64,000 nt of DNA from Ascochyta rabiei (lineage: Eukaryota; Ascomycota; Dothideomycetes; Pleosporales; Didymellaceae): the NCBI RefSeq assembly GCF_004011695.2, contig NC_082405.1, positions 1,860,001 through 1,924,000 of the forward strand, in the 5' to 3' direction. Made by a program: the position numbers and the translations under genes. The notes below the pieces were generated by a model. It had not been told where the DNA came from. It did no database searches and saw only the letters and a list, made by a program, of their open reading frames with translations. Numbering within the stretch: the first letter of the stretch is position 1; each line of letters opens with the position of its first letter. Of this stretch, positions 44,367 through 56,355 are shown in pieces.

Positions 44367-46796
44367 GGATATACTATACCCATATGGAATGCCTCCAGTT
44401 TGACAAACGAATGGCCAGAAAAACCGAACACGGAAGTTCAGAATTAGATACTTTGTAGTTCTTGAGTCATACACAGCTGACAGTCATCTATCCTCGAGCT
44501 TTGGACAGTGAAACCTAAAAGACTTCAACGTTATTGACGCGATCGTCTTGTAGGTTCAAGGTAGTCTGTGGTCTTCTCACAGAGTACTTCGGAAAAACTC
44601 GCGGTGGCTTCTCAAGCTCAATGCGTTTTCTCACGACTACGGGGTTTTATGATCATTACTCCCGCTTGCATCGACCTAATTACCAAACCCGTTGGGCCTA
44701 TTAGCTCTTTGTATCACCGCACCTGCGTCTGCATACCTTATTCAAGGACGCCTGTCGATACCTTTCACCAGACCACCGATCTGATATCTCAACATGTGAC
44801 AACCATGATGTTACTTCGAACTCCTTTGAACCTGAGTCTCTTTCCTCACCCGGAGCTGCGAAACGTGGTGTTCCCTTTTCCGTCTGGTCGTTGTGAGCCA
44901 GGCACTGACATGAGAATACTACTGACGCTCACCTTCGATACAGTCCTTGGGGCGTGCGATAGCTCTACGTCTCGCAACTATACATCAGAAGATCAAACCG
45001 ACGATGGGGACCAGAACGACAAGGAGTACACCCAGCAGGGCAAACAGTGCTTACTTAGACCAGCTTGCTCTGGTAATAGGCTGACTTGTGTCGGTATCTG
45101 AGTTCGAAGTAGCCGAGTCTGGAAAGTCATTCAGCGAGACGAGTGTACAGGGAGGGAATAGCGTACTACTTGATTGTAACGGAAGAATGGTCGACTAGCT
45201 AAGCAACCAAATCGTTGATGTCGGTAGCGCGTATGATAGCCAATAATGGCAAGCGGATCTATCTTTCTATAAAAGACACCTGCAAATACTTTCACAAACG
45301 CCTGTCGAGAAAAGCAGGTGCGTTATGACGATAACAGGTCTTTCAAGGATTTACGTTGATCCTGCTTCGAAGATGGTGCTTCCTAGCTACAGAACCCAGA
45401 TAGCGCGCGCGGTCATAAAATGTTGAGCGAATGGAGGGTTCGTTGCATTATCAAGCCAATCAGCAATAGCCAGGGCTCTCATACAACTTAGATACCCCAT
45501 TTCTGATTGGTGACAGTAGGATAGAAATTTATGCAACTGGTGTATCTAGCACACTAATTAACATTTGGATTTTTACCTACAGCCATGTTGTCGCTAGTTT
45601 ACACTGGTACTGCAACGGATACACTGTTTTATATAGTTGCTTTTCCTACATCCTTGCCTTTCGGAGCATTTTTACTAAGAGTGTAGCTTTTTGCCCTGAA
45701 CTATGGCTCTTTTTCTCAGCCTATATGTTTAGTCAAATTAGCCCGTGCAGTCAATTATCTGCACAACGTTAGCTATAAGCACGAGCAACAAGGAAGACAT
45801 TAATACGCTGCTCAGTATCTGAAAAGACATCTCTCGCTTACCACATGTATCCAGAAAATGATTTGAGATGCAAGACATTGGCCGAGGTGATTTACGTAGG
45901 TTCGAACGTTAGGACTTACACATACACAGCGCTTTACTTGTACAAATAGAACTGCAGACGTTTAGACAAGGTTTGAATTCCTGAAGTGGGGCCGTTTAGC
46001 AGTATTCACGATATCTTCACAGCTTTTGTATATACTTGCATACGGCTTCTCTTGCGCCTAACTGTTGAGATTGACCAAGGACCTAGAGGCCTTTGTATTT
46101 GTATCATCCTAGTTAGTTGCAACGATGGCTGCTAGCCCTCAAGAAATGCAGATACAATGAGTATCGAGGCTAAAGATGTCCCTGCAGGTCAGATACACTT
46201 GCATTCCAACTATAATTCTCCGACTCCACAAATCACGTCGTGAAGGAGACCTACCCGCGGACCAGAGACGACAAAGTCGAGCAACAATATCGCGGAAGCA
46301 TGGCGTGAGTGCGACGTTGTTCAAGCACAGCTCAGTGAAGTGACTGAAGAACAAGACGCCCTCAAATGCCACATCAATGACCTGACAGCCCAAACCCAAG
46401 ACCTCGCCAAGCGCATCAGCGATACCGACCAAATAGCAAGAGCTTTGGGAAAGAATCACGGGTCTGGTCGAGAGTTGAGCATCTGGGGAATACCTATCGA
46501 CTATGATTGGCAGCAGCGTGCATGCGCTGTGGATTAACGCAAGGCTGCGGAGGCTTTCTTAAAGAAGGGATATTGGCACGATCATATCGACTTTCTTTGT
46601 GTATCCTTTGAACAGTGGTGAATACAGTTATTCTGTGCTATTCCTGTTCGTGATTGGTGGAGAGTGGGTGTACGAGGGGGTGGGAAATTAGGTCGATATA
46701 TATCACCATATCGCTATGGAATGAGTCTACTTAATATAATGTTTATGTCTGTCCCAAATCTTATCAGTCACTAGCATTAACCAGCAAGTGATCTCC
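44367..46796. other. Gene-poor, partly AT-richer block
   Basis: 2.4 kb without a convincing gene. The section 45480-45960 is visibly richer in A/T and TA steps than the gene regions. Two possible relics: on the minus strand at about 45215-45000 a frame with a Ser/Thr-rich stretch ends in a hydrophobic segment (ALFALLGVLLVVLVPIVGLI) but carries two stop codons; on the plus strand at 46250-46537 a frame encodes a coiled-coil-like stretch (SEVTEEQDALKCHINDL) with no upstream exon I can place. Neither is called as a gene. Confidence 0.55.
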
Positions 46797-46877
46797 GGCG
46801 TTGTGGCGGAGTGGTTATCGCGCAAGACTAGAAATCTTGTTCCTTCGGGAGCGTAGGTTCGAATCCTGCCAACGTCG
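46797..46877 (+). tRNA. tRNA-Ser (anticodon AGA)
   Basis: 81-base class II tRNA. The acceptor strands GGCGTTG and CAACGTC pair (one G-T). The A box is TGGCGGAGTGG; the anticodon arm is CAAGA-CTAGAAA-TCTTG with anticodon AGA; a long variable arm (GTTCCTTCGGGAGC) fits Ser; the B box is GGTTCGAATCC; the discriminator base is G, as in Ser tRNAs. No intron. Confidence 0.95.
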
Positions 46878-46878
46878 C

Positions 46879-46886
46879 TTTTTTTT
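46879..46886 (+). terminator. RNA polymerase III terminator
   Basis: A run of eight T begins two bases after the tRNA-Ser 3' end, the usual Pol III stop signal. Confidence 0.85.
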
Positions 46887-47021
46887 CTTTGCAGATGTAC
46901 TCTCCTTCTCACCCAGCTTAGAACAGTATCTTTGCGGTTCTTGCTCAATCCTTGCTAAGACGTTCTTGATCCTGTTCGATTGCGCTTAATCATTACTTCC
47001 ACTACTTGTGACTACATCAGC

Positions 47022-48142
47022 CTAAGAGATGGTACAGATGACCTTGCCCTTGGTCTTGTTCTCCTCCATCAAGCGATGAGCATCCTGGATCTGCTCCCAC
47101 GGCAGTACCTTCTCGATGAACAGCTTGAACGACCCATCTTTGAACTTCGGCAGCGCATGTTCTACGAGCTGATCCCTCAGCTTGCCTTGGTAGTCCTCGT
47201 CCCTGCTCCTCAGACTGCTGCCGACGAATGTGCACCTCTTCATGATGAACGCGCTGATGTCAGTTCCCTCGGGAACCTGGGTGCCGCCCATGAAGCCCAG
47301 GTTGACAATGACACCGTCCTTGGCTACGGCCTTGAGGTTGTTCTGGAAGTAGCTTGCGCCGACAAAGTCGACGATGATGTCTACGCCCTTCCCGTCGGTT
47401 GCTTTCAGGACTTCATCTGCCCAGTCTTGCGTGGTAGTGTTGAATGCCGCGGTCGCTCCGAGCTCTTTGACGGCGAAGTCGCACTTTGCGTCCTGACGGG
47501 CGGTTGCGTAGACGGCGGAGGCTTGGTCGGCGAGCGAGAGCTGGATACCGGCGATTGAGACGGAAGATGCTGCGGCGTGCCAAAGGATGGACTTGCCGGC
47601 CGAGTACTTGCCGACAAGGTACATGGCTTGGGTGGCTGTTATCCACGTCTGGTGCACGTCGTTAGCATTGGACTACGTTTGCGGGATTGAGAGACATACC
47701 TCAGGAATACCGGCGCACTGCCCCCAAGTCAACTCCTTCGGCTTCCTGACAAGCATGTGTGTGGACACAGCAATGTACTCTGCGTACGCACCACCATATG
47801 CGAGTCCGAACACCTCATCTCCCTCCTTGAAACCCTCCTTGCCGCCACCCTCTGCACTCAGCTCGGCGATGGTACCGGAAAACTCGACACCGAGAATTTT
47901 GGAGGCACCAGGTGGTACAGGGTATTTGCCCTCGCGCTGGAAGAGATCCATGCGGTTCAGGCCGAACGCCTTCACCTTGACGAGGGCTTGCGACTTTCCG
48001 AGCTGGGGCTTGGGAATGTCGGTGATGTGAAGGGCATCAATTGGGCCCTTGCCGTTTTTGACATCTGGTCTGTGTAAGAAGGGCTGTGATCAAGTGTGTA
48101 GTGGTCTTTCTACGAACCTACTGCCTTCATTGTGTCACCCAT
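47022..48142 (-). CDS. Quinone oxidoreductase-like (zeta-crystallin) MDR
   Basis: NADPH-dependent medium-chain reductase of the quinone oxidoreductase/PIG3-like group. Exons (minus) are 48142..48118, 48064..47700 and 47648..47022 (338 residues). The first coding exon is 25 bases; joining gives MGDTMKAVDVKNGKGPIDA. The second intron (51 bases) joins CAGIPE to TWITATQAMYLVG. Motifs: MDLFQREGKYPVPPGASKILGVEFSGTI (substrate side), GDEVFGLAYGGAYAEY, and a nucleotide-binding part AGKSILWHAAASSVSIAGIQL, where the usual VHGASGGVG-like turn reads WHAAASSVS. It has no zinc-ligand set. Cytosolic by lack of any signal. It sits next to tRNA-Ser. Confidence 0.92.
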
Positions 48143-48532
48143 GTTGCTTTGTCCTGATCAAAAATAGTTTGTGTAACTGCGACGAACGATGAAATCGAGG
48201 GAAATGAAGGGGCGTGTAGTTTTTGGTCTTAAGCCGAACAGAAGGGCTTTTTTAGTGAAAGCCCTCAGCCTGACGTAGAGCTGCTCTTCCGAGGCTGTTC
48301 CGGCGTCATCGGAATGATTAGTAATGACGATGGGTGGGGCAGCAATGCACACTTTCAGAGTGGTGGGGCAGATCGTCCAAGTACGAAGCTTGAATTAACA
48401 ACAGGAACAGCGATAATTAGAAAGGGAAGGTTCGTTGACTATTGTGACATTGACACTACGATCTTCACTCAACAAATACGTAGATATACTTACAATACCA
48501 GTACCTCGCAAGACAATCCTGCTCCACACGCT
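48143..48532. other. Intergenic, QOR to RFA1
   Basis: 390 bases; promoter of the quinone oxidoreductase and 3' region of RFA1. No gene seen. Confidence 0.55.
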
Positions 48533-50574
48533 CTAGTTCACGAACAGGCTGTTGTCGTCCATGTCGTACTGCTTGATGAGTTGTGCGAGCTTGTTGGCCT
48601 CCTGGGCGTAGTTGAGTGGGTAGATGTTTAGCACTTGGTAACGAGGCCTTGAGTTCGTTAGCGGTTGTTTGCCACATCCCTGACGTGTACTTACTTGGGC
48701 TGGTCCTGGTATGTCTCCATCTTCGCCCGAACTCTGAAATTGAAGGTCTTGCAGGTAGCGTCTTGCATGATGTTCAGGAAGTTCCCTGTGGTATTGTTTT
48801 CCTCGTCTGCCTCTTTGATCTTCATCACTTCGTTGGCGGACATCCCAACAATCAACTGTGCGGCTTCGTCAAAGCAGCTCAACCACAGTGTGCCAGTGTG
48901 GTCTGCAACGTTGACGCTGAGTACATAGCGGTATGTTGGTTCCGGGAACGATGTCTGACACTTCTCACACCACCAGGAACCAGGATTCTCCTCGATGACT
49001 TTCTTGTTGCAGTTTGGTGTTGAGCATGCAGGGTATGCGACAGTCGTGTTCTTTACGTACACAACAGAAGCTCGTATGCTCATATATGTTGGTGTGTCTT
49101 GGAGGTAGCCCTCTTCTTCGATGACTTGAGAGATGATCTTGCTGTCGTTCTTTGAGCCGCCAGAAGCTGGTGCCAGACTCTGATGGGTGGAGAAGGTTGC
49201 GTTCTGGCCGACAGCATTGAACCACCCTCGCAGCTTATGTGCCTCATCGATGTCGGGATCAAGCATCATGGAGCCAGAGCTTAGAAGACTCAGACTTCGG
49301 CCACCAAAATCGGAGACCTTGACGCCCTTGAAAGCAACGATCGACTCGAGTGGGGCTTCGAAGCTCTCTGCTGTCTTGCCCCAGATTGTGAGTCGCACTG
49401 ACGTTTGACTGTCATCAGCGAGAGTCAGTTCTCGCTTGGAGAAATCTTTGTTGGTGTTCTTCGACGTTATCGTAGTCACCTCACCAACCTCCTTGAGTAC
49501 ACCAATGGTATCGATAGTGGTGTCTTTCTCGACAGAGTTGAGCTCACCAATCTTGGTGAAGTTGAAACGAATCTGGGGCTTGTTGTCCTGGTCTTCTGCC
49601 TTCTCGACTTCAGTGTCGCGCTCGAATTGCAGTTCATAATCGTTTGGCAGGTTCGAGAACTGCTTCTTTGCGAGTGTGACTCTGCAGGGTGCGGAGATGT
49701 AGTATACCACACCTTCCTCGAAGATTGGATACAGCCTCTCCGCGACTTCAGTGAAGGCTGTTGCACGGATCTCGCCGGTGTCGTCCAGCAGGTTCACACT
49801 AAAAAGCTTGCCGGTGCCCTTGGCGTTGTGCCACTCCTTCATCTCACCTTTGTGTGTGCATCGGGCACGGATTGTCCACTTGTGCGCGTAAGGGGAGAGA
49901 GACTCGATCGGGTATAAGTGGGGATGTGTGGATGTGCTCGGGTTGCTCTGGTGCACGGGAAGCGACCTTTGCTGTTGCTGGGGTGCGGGTGCGGGTGCGG
50001 GTGCAGGCTTGTTGCCGTAGAAGTTATTGCCTGAAATGGCAGCAGGCTGTTGCTTGGGCTTTGTGTCGAGTGCCTCGGGCTGACCGATCTTTTCGAGCTC
50101 GCCGTATTGCTCGAGGACATCGAGCTCCATGATGATCAGGATGCTATTTGCATGTCAGCAGTGTTGCATCGAGGGCAGCTCATCCACGCACTTCTTGTCC
50201 TTGACCTGCTGGGGGTTGTACTTCAGCAGGCGTACTATTGAACCCTTCTTGAGCCTGCCAGAGGTAACAATCTCGTTCGCAGCTGCACACGGTTAGCTTG
50301 GCCTGTAAGATAAATGTGATGCCCGTACTGGTCGCGATCATTGTCTGGATGAAGTTGCGGACATCACTCAAAACAACACGGAAGCGCTGCACCGGGTTCG
50401 CGTCGCCAGCCTTTGGCTCCATCGTCTTTATTTGCACGCATTGCAAGACCGGGTGCTCCACGAAGCAACCGCTGGGCTCAAAGATGCTCCTGCCTATCGT
50501 CAGCACGGTTCTTCACCGTTCACTGCATGGGTTGCGTACTTGATAGCACCCTGTGTGATCGCCTGTTCTGCCAT
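48533..50574 (-). CDS. RFA1: Replication protein A large subunit (RFA1)
   Basis: Single-stranded DNA-binding subunit needed for replication, repair and recombination. Five exons (minus): 50574..50540, 50489..50329, 50282..50192, 50143..48695 and 48647..48533, giving 616 residues; introns are 46-50 bases. The first junction is supported because it restores ITQGAIKSIFEPSG. The N-terminal protein-interaction domain (HPVLQCVQIKTM, DVRNFIQTMIATTANEIV) is followed by a Pro/Ala/Gln linker (PAPAPAPAPQQQQ), DNA-binding domain A (YPIESLSPYAHKWTIRARCT), domain B (RLTIWGKTAESFEAP) and domain C with the C4 zinc finger (CSTPNC, WWCEKCQTSF, near residues 465-490). The last 38 residues come from exon 5 and end NSLFVN. 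It is divergent from the DLH gene over 215 bases. Confidence 0.96.
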
Positions 50575-50789
50575 GCTGGATGCTCTACAGTTGAGACGGT
50601 TATGGCGATGGTGTGTCGAGGTGGCGGCGCAATGAAGTTCAGAGTTTGGGACGCGTCGAGGCGCGTTGAGTGGTGTCGCGCTAGGCAGCCCCGCACTAGG
50701 CAGCTGAGACCCACTCGCACGCATACGCCTACGTGACGTTGGGGCAGCGCAACGAGCCATTCACGCCTCACTCTCAACACAACAACATC

Positions 50790-51865
50790 ATGGCTGACAG
50801 CGAGATTGCAACACGAGCGCCTGAGAGTGATGCGCAGGAGAAGTCTGTCGAGAAGTCTGCTGATCAGTCTTCTGAGCGGCCGGAAGGCGCAGAGCAGAGC
50901 GTGTTTCCTGGCGACACACCTGCGCAGACAGGGCCAACTATGGGCGTAGGTTGCGTATGCCGGTCAATAAGCAGCAATGCCTGACTCTCCAGGAACACTG
51001 CACTACAGACCGACCAACTCCTGCCGGCGAAGTGCCCACAGGCGAGCTTACGACACTTGGCGGCGTCGAATGCTACATCACGAAACCCTCCGATTACCCG
51101 CACGCTCCATCGAAGCTCCTCCTTCTCCTCACAGGCGGCACTGGCGTCAAGTCTACCAACAATCAGCTACAAGCCGACAAGTATGCTTCTGAGGGGTACC
51201 TGGTGGTCATGCCCGATCAGTTTGGCGGCGAACCAGCCACAAGCACTGTTAGCATGGAAGAAGTCACAGAGAAGACGTCGTGGCTGGATACCATCAAGCT
51301 GAGAGCAGCTGAGGGCATCAAGGCCTTCACAATTGACATGTGGCTTGCACGACACACACCGGAAAAGGTCTTACCGATCCTGCACAAGGTCGTCGAGGGC
51401 GCAAAGGAGGAGTTTGCAGACGCTGTTGCGAATGGCGGTGGTGTGTACGGCGTGGGGTACTGCTTTGGCGCCAAGTACATCCTCATGCTGGCTGGTGAGC
51501 TCCCCGAAACGGTTGGATGGGGTCAAGCAGCTTCAGGAGACGAAGAACAGGGGACTGTCAAGAAGGCACCAGTATTGAAGGCAGGAGCAGTCGCGCACGG
51601 CACAATGGTCTCCAAAGAGGACCTTGACGCTGTACGGTCACCGGTCTACATTGCAGCTGTCAAGGACGACCCGTTGTTCTCAGAAGACGAGGTCCTGACG
51701 CCCGGCCGAAGAGCACTGGAGACCAACCATGTGGAGCACGAGGTCCAGATCTTCGACGGAGTGCCACATGGCTTTGCAGTCTACGGAGATTACGAGGATC
51801 CCAAGATCAAGCACGAGCAATCGCAGGCCTTTGGACAAATGCTTTCATGGATCCAGGGCCACTGA
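50790..51865 (+). CDS. AIM2-type dienelactone hydrolase family
   Basis: Alpha/beta hydrolase of the dienelactone hydrolase family, cytosolic; substrate of the fungal paralogues is unclear. Exons are 50790..50945 and 50993..51865 (342 residues); the 47-base intron (GTAGGT..CTCCAG) joins TMGEHCTTDRPTPAGE, the usual family start. An extra N-terminal stretch of about 50 Ser/Glu-rich residues precedes it. The catalytic set is complete: Cys in GYCFGAKY, Asp in VKDDPLFS and His in GVPHGFAVYGD. This contrasts with the non-catalytic DLH-like protein at 15144. Confidence 0.92.
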
Positions 51866-52151
51866 GCATTCGGATGATCTACACGCGACAAGCAGGGATC
51901 CCCATAGTTTCGCAAACGGCGTTGGGAAGGCTGGACTCTTTTTCTCGATTCATAGTGGAATGATACCATCGCTCATGATTTGCGGCTTAATCTTATGGCT
52001 CTCGGCATTTCGTGGTCGCATGGTCGCCCACGGGCCTCCTCGTCAGCCTCATTGTTTGGGCGCGTGTCGTTGTTCGTATCTTTCGTGACCGCTCTTTCGC
52101 GTGTCAACAAGCGTGGCTTTCACAACAACACTGTGCTTGTGCTTTTCCTTT

Positions 52152-52998
52152 TCAGATGAGCTCTACGTCACCCGTCCCACTTCCCACTGCCCACTTCTTC
52201 ACCGCACTCCATCGAACTACCCATACATCGCCCCTCTTGACCTGCAGTCGGCGGTCCGTGCCTTCTATGAACACGGTCCCAATGTCCCGCAGCGCTCGTA
52301 CGAACACGGCTTTGTCTTCGTCCGGCCTGTCTACCATGCTGATGCCACCCGTTGTATCGTCCAACCGCTGCAACGATGCTGGGAACTGCGACAAAAACGA
52401 GGCAGTGTAGTGTTGCGAGAGGAGCGCTTGATGCGATGTGAGATATTGCAGTTCAGCGGGCGAGAGAAGGGGCTGCAGAGCATCGAGCGACGCCGTGTGT
52501 TGGACGCGGATGTGCAGCGGGTGTTGGTCGATCTACCATGTCCAGTCAGCACGATGCGCTCTGAACACAGCTTCACAAAACGAGCACGACGATAGGTAAA
52601 CATATACACACCCACCTTCTTCAGCCGCGCGCGCAGGAAACTCCGGACCAGGAACTTGAACCGCTCGAGTTCCGTCTGGATGACGATGAGCTTGAAATTC
52701 GTTTTCGGATCCATACTGCCCGTCTGCTCTTCGACAAGCTCAATCTGCCTACGCCATTAGCACGTCTCCCCATTCCCAACACAACCTTCTAATCCCCCCG
52801 CATAATCTCAAGAAGAAATAGCAAACCTACCTGCCGTCTAATCCGCTCCAGTACCCTATCCATCAAGTCCTCGGGCCACGTCAGAATCTCAGGCGCCGTG
52901 CGCTCCGCAACCCACGCCCGCGTCAGCTCCTGCAAGTCGCGCGATTCCTGCGGCGTCGAGTTGACTGCGACCTCGGCGAGGAGGTCGTCGATATCCAT
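52152..52998 (-). CDS. SLD5: GINS complex subunit Sld5
   Basis: Subunit of GINS (Sld5-Psf1-Psf2-Psf3), which joins Mcm2-7 and Cdc45 in the replicative helicase. Exons (minus) are 52998..52831, 52744..52616 and 52532..52152 (225 residues, the family length). Both introns, 86 and 83 bases, are longer than most here. Sequence marks: [66 protein letters not shown] in the A domain, then the C-terminal B domain [18 protein letters not shown]. Both junctions are in phase 0. Confidence 0.93.
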
Positions 52999-54241
52999 GC
53001 TCGTGCGACACGGGAGCTGTGTGCGCGCCCGGTAAGTGGGCAGGAGTTCGGCAGAGGCGTGCGAGTGGGAGACGATGCGAGGGTTGTGTGTGTAAGGTGT
53101 GCAAGGTGTGAAGTGCGAGTGAGACGCTAGGGCGGCTGTCACAGTATGGTGACGAGAGATCGGGAGCTGCAAGTGTCAAGCCGGTCTGATTTCATCATCC
53201 GTCTCACATGCTGCAGCGTCTTGCACGTCAAAAGACGTGGGGCATCCTGAATACTAGCGTGCCTCGAACGCGTTGCGCCCGATTGGTCCCCACTCTCCAT
53301 GTATGGTTCTCATCAGCTGTCAAGTCTCACAGCAGTATTGACAGCGGATGCATGGATATGCTCGTGTCACAGGCTGGTACAAAGCACACAGCAAACTTGA
53401 TGTACTGTTTCATTTTTACTAGCATTTTCTTTTCTAGCCACCATCGTCTCCCCGCAGCATTACGACGAAGGACCTATCGATTACGTCCTCCAGTCTCCAC
53501 CGCAGGCTCAACACCGCCAAGTCCAGCCTGGAGAGAACAGAAAGGTGCGTGACAAGTACAAATCGAATGGAAGTAGAAAGCCCAAATGAGGTTAAGCGAA
53601 GAAAAGACCCTGAATGTTGCGCCAATGTGCGATTCGATGCTGGAATTGCTTTCAACCTGATACAGTAGAGCCAATTCTGATGTAGAGAATTGTAAATAAT
53701 AACGGAGAAGACCAGTTGAGGATAGGAGAGGATGTCAAGTTGATGATGTGGGTGAAGGTACGTAGACCTGAATTGATTCGATTTCGTGATGTTTCTGAGA
53801 TTGTTGTCGTGGGAGCGATGTTTTCATCTTCTCCGCAGGGCCATGAAAATCCGTACAAGGATGGTAGTGACAAAGGGAATTAGTGACAAAGGAGATGAAT
53901 GAGACTGCAAGGCAGTGGTCTAATGCTGCCGTAAAGAGGAATTATGTCCGGGCCGGCGGCACCGCGACATTGGGTATAGAATGCAAAAGGCAACGGGAGT
54001 GGCGCAAGCCCAAAGTGTAGGTGCAGACTGCTCGCAGTCGAAATTGTTTCCCGCCGTCCAAAAGTCCAAGTTGATGCAAAGGGCCAAATGGCAAATCGCT
54101 AGAACGCCTCGAGATGAAAATGAGTAAATGATCAAAACGCCGATGCTGTGGGATACCAAATCAGCAACTAAGGAAACGCCGTAGGTCCGGTTCGCCGTGA
54201 ATTATGGGATGTCGTGTAGAAATCGTCGGCTACGCGCAGGC
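52999..54241. other. Intergenic, 1.2 kb
   Basis: Promoter of SLD5 and 3' region of CDC25. Only short, unrecognisable frames. No repeat or RNA gene seen. Confidence 0.5.
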
Positions 54242-56172
54242 TCAGTACGAGGCCATGCGACGCGAAGCGCCTATTCGTCCAACGTTGGGAGAGTCGTCGC
54301 CAAGCGTGAAAATGTTGCCTCCACTCTTTGACCGGCCGAGAGCCGTGGGGCTGTCTTCCATCTGGCAAGAGTGTTGGCCAATTGCAAATGTGTGCGCGCG
54401 GTTGAGCTTTGAGCGTTGTCGAAGCTTGTTCAGACCGCGTTCGCAGGATTGCTCGTGCTCCTTGGCGTCCATCCGAAGATAGTTCTGCGGGAAGCACCGA
54501 GTCGAATTAGAGTGGTAGAAAGAGCTGTAACCACCATCAAGGATGTAGACCTCAGGGTAGTGCAGTGCAGGGTAGCGGTGCGCATTCTCCTTGCGATCTT
54601 GCGAGCGCACAAACTTAGCCCTAGGAGTTATTAGTAAAGTCGCGTCGAGGTACACAGACAGCACGACTTACATAAGAGGAGCGCGATGCGCAGAGTATTC
54701 ACAGTGGAGGATGAGGAGGGTGTTGGTGGTTGAGGGAGTAGAGAAGAGACGTTCCGCCAGTTGCTCCTTGTCACAAAAGTTCACTGCGCCTTCGATGTGT
54801 CCACCGTTGTACTCATACTCGAAACGGCAATCGATGATGGCCTTCTCGTCGTACATGTCATCGTAAACACCGTCAAGCACTTGGATGAGTGTGGCATGGT
54901 CAATGCGGGGAAGACTCTCAGGCTCGGAGGGAGTGAAGTGAGGCAGCTTGAGCAAAGGGGACTCTTCTGTATCCATCACAGACGACAAGCCAGAGGGGGA
55001 GTGAGACTCGTCACCGTCTTGCTTTGCATTCATCACGTCGCCAGGATGCTCAAACATGCTCAGCGATCTCCTCATCTTACTGGGTCGAGGGCGCGAGTGG
55101 GCGGCACTTTGTTTCCTGATGGCAGCAAGGGGTGAGCCGTTGTTGCGAGACTGCAGATTGGAGCCAAAGGGGAAGGGCTTGGCTTTTGATGACGCGAAGA
55201 GCGATCCATTAGAGCACGGGCGGCGTTCTTGGGGTGGTGATGGGGCGAAGCACTCGTCAAGGCTGGGGGAAGATGTGTTGCCAATGTTGCCAAAGCCGTC
55301 ACAGCCAGCACCAAACCTGAACGGAGGGCACGGCTGCTGCTCCTGCTGCTTGAAGGATACCGTGTTGGTCGAGAAGTTCTTGGTGCGTGAGAGAGAAGGC
55401 CGGAGGAGGATGGACTTCTTGCGGCTGTGACGCGTCAGTAGAGCAAGCGTGTGGTCAATCGGGGGTGGACGTACTCGGCAGCAGAGCTTGGTCGTGGGAT
55501 ATCGAAGTTGTTCGCAGAGAGTTGCGGCAGTTCGCTGGGGGAAAGCATGTCGTCTCCGTCGCCGTGCATTACCTCGGGAGAAGGCGAGGGCAGTGTGATG
55601 TAGTGGAAGGGGGCCTTGTGAGGCAGAGGCGAGATGTCCATCGAGTCAGGCACGAAGCTGGGCGAGGAATCGGGAATCGGTGGTGTGGTGACACCTTCCC
55701 ATCTGACAGGAGGGGTGGTGACGCCTTCTGCTGCTGCATGGCAGGTTAGCATCACTGTACTGGCGGACAAAGCACAGCCTGGCTCACCCTGGGCATCGAC
55801 CTGCTGAAACAGACTCGACGTAAATAGCGACCGACGGGGCGTAGCAAGCTGAGGGCTAACAAAGAAGAAGATTAGCAGGCGGACAATGGGAGGGTTCGAC
55901 ATGCAAGGGCGGGCGTACCTCTGGTCGACATGCAGATTGGACGACATGTCGGCGGCCAGACTTGCGGTGGGCGACGAGCCCCTCATTGGCTGGATGGCGA
56001 AGTAGTCCATGCCTCCCTTCCTCATGCTCATGTCTCTGAAGTTGAAGTTCTTTGGGCCCAGAGCGTGGGCGCCAAACAAAGGCTTCGAGGGCGGCAGGTC
56101 GCGTCTGTAGCCCCACGGGCCAGGAATGGCGGCAGGCGGGTGCATGGCTGCTAGTGGCGACGACATCTCCAT
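54242..56172 (-). CDS. CDC25: M-phase inducer phosphatase Cdc25 (NimT)
   Basis: Dual-specificity phosphatase that removes inhibitory Tyr phosphate from the mitotic CDK to start mitosis. Five exons (minus): 56172..55919, 55855..55788, 55733..55475, 55424..54672 and 54620..54242 (570 residues). The N-terminal 350 residues are regulatory and low in order, with several S/TP sites, including two copies of GVTTPP and the site LATPRRS. The rhodanese-type catalytic domain begins near residue 390: IIDCRFEYEYNGGHIEGAVN, then the active loop HCEYSAHRAP (HCX5R, Cys near 436), with the exon 4/5 junction just after it giving RAPLMAKFVRSQDR. YPEVYILDGGYSSFY closes the domain. The exon 3 acceptor has three CAG in a row, all in frame. 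Its start lies at the edge of a 3.4 kb region with no supported gene. Confidence 0.93.
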
Positions 56173-56208
56173 GGCGGCGACGTGTGGGTGTGTGTGAGGG
56201 TGGGCGGT

Positions 56209-56240
56209 GCAAGGCAAGGCAAGGCAAGGCACGGCAAGGC
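56209..56240. repeat. GCAAG pentamer tandem repeat
   Basis: About six imperfect GCAAG/GCACG units, 37 to 68 bases upstream of the CDC25 start codon, so probably in its leader or promoter. Confidence 0.8.
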
Positions 56241-56319
56241 GAGGTCGGCGGGCGGCGGAACCTCGAATGGCGGCTGCAGCGAGCGGACGCTTTGCTCAGT
56301 GGCAGCGAAGGACGGCGAA

Positions 56320-56355
56320 GGTGGTGGTGGTGGTGCTGGTGGTGGTGCTGGTGGT
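56320..56355. repeat. GGT-rich trinucleotide repeat
   Basis: GGT units interrupted by two GCT units, about 150 bases upstream of the CDC25 start. Confidence 0.8.

Noticed and set aside
44568..45101. 177-codon open frame, plus strand
   Set aside because: It begins at a GTG, has no domain, and lies in the AT-richer block; composition does not look coding.
46250..46537. Coiled-coil-like frame beside tRNA-Ser
   Set aside because: No start codon with a workable first exon; an upstream ATG frame near 46125 stops after eleven codons before any donor.
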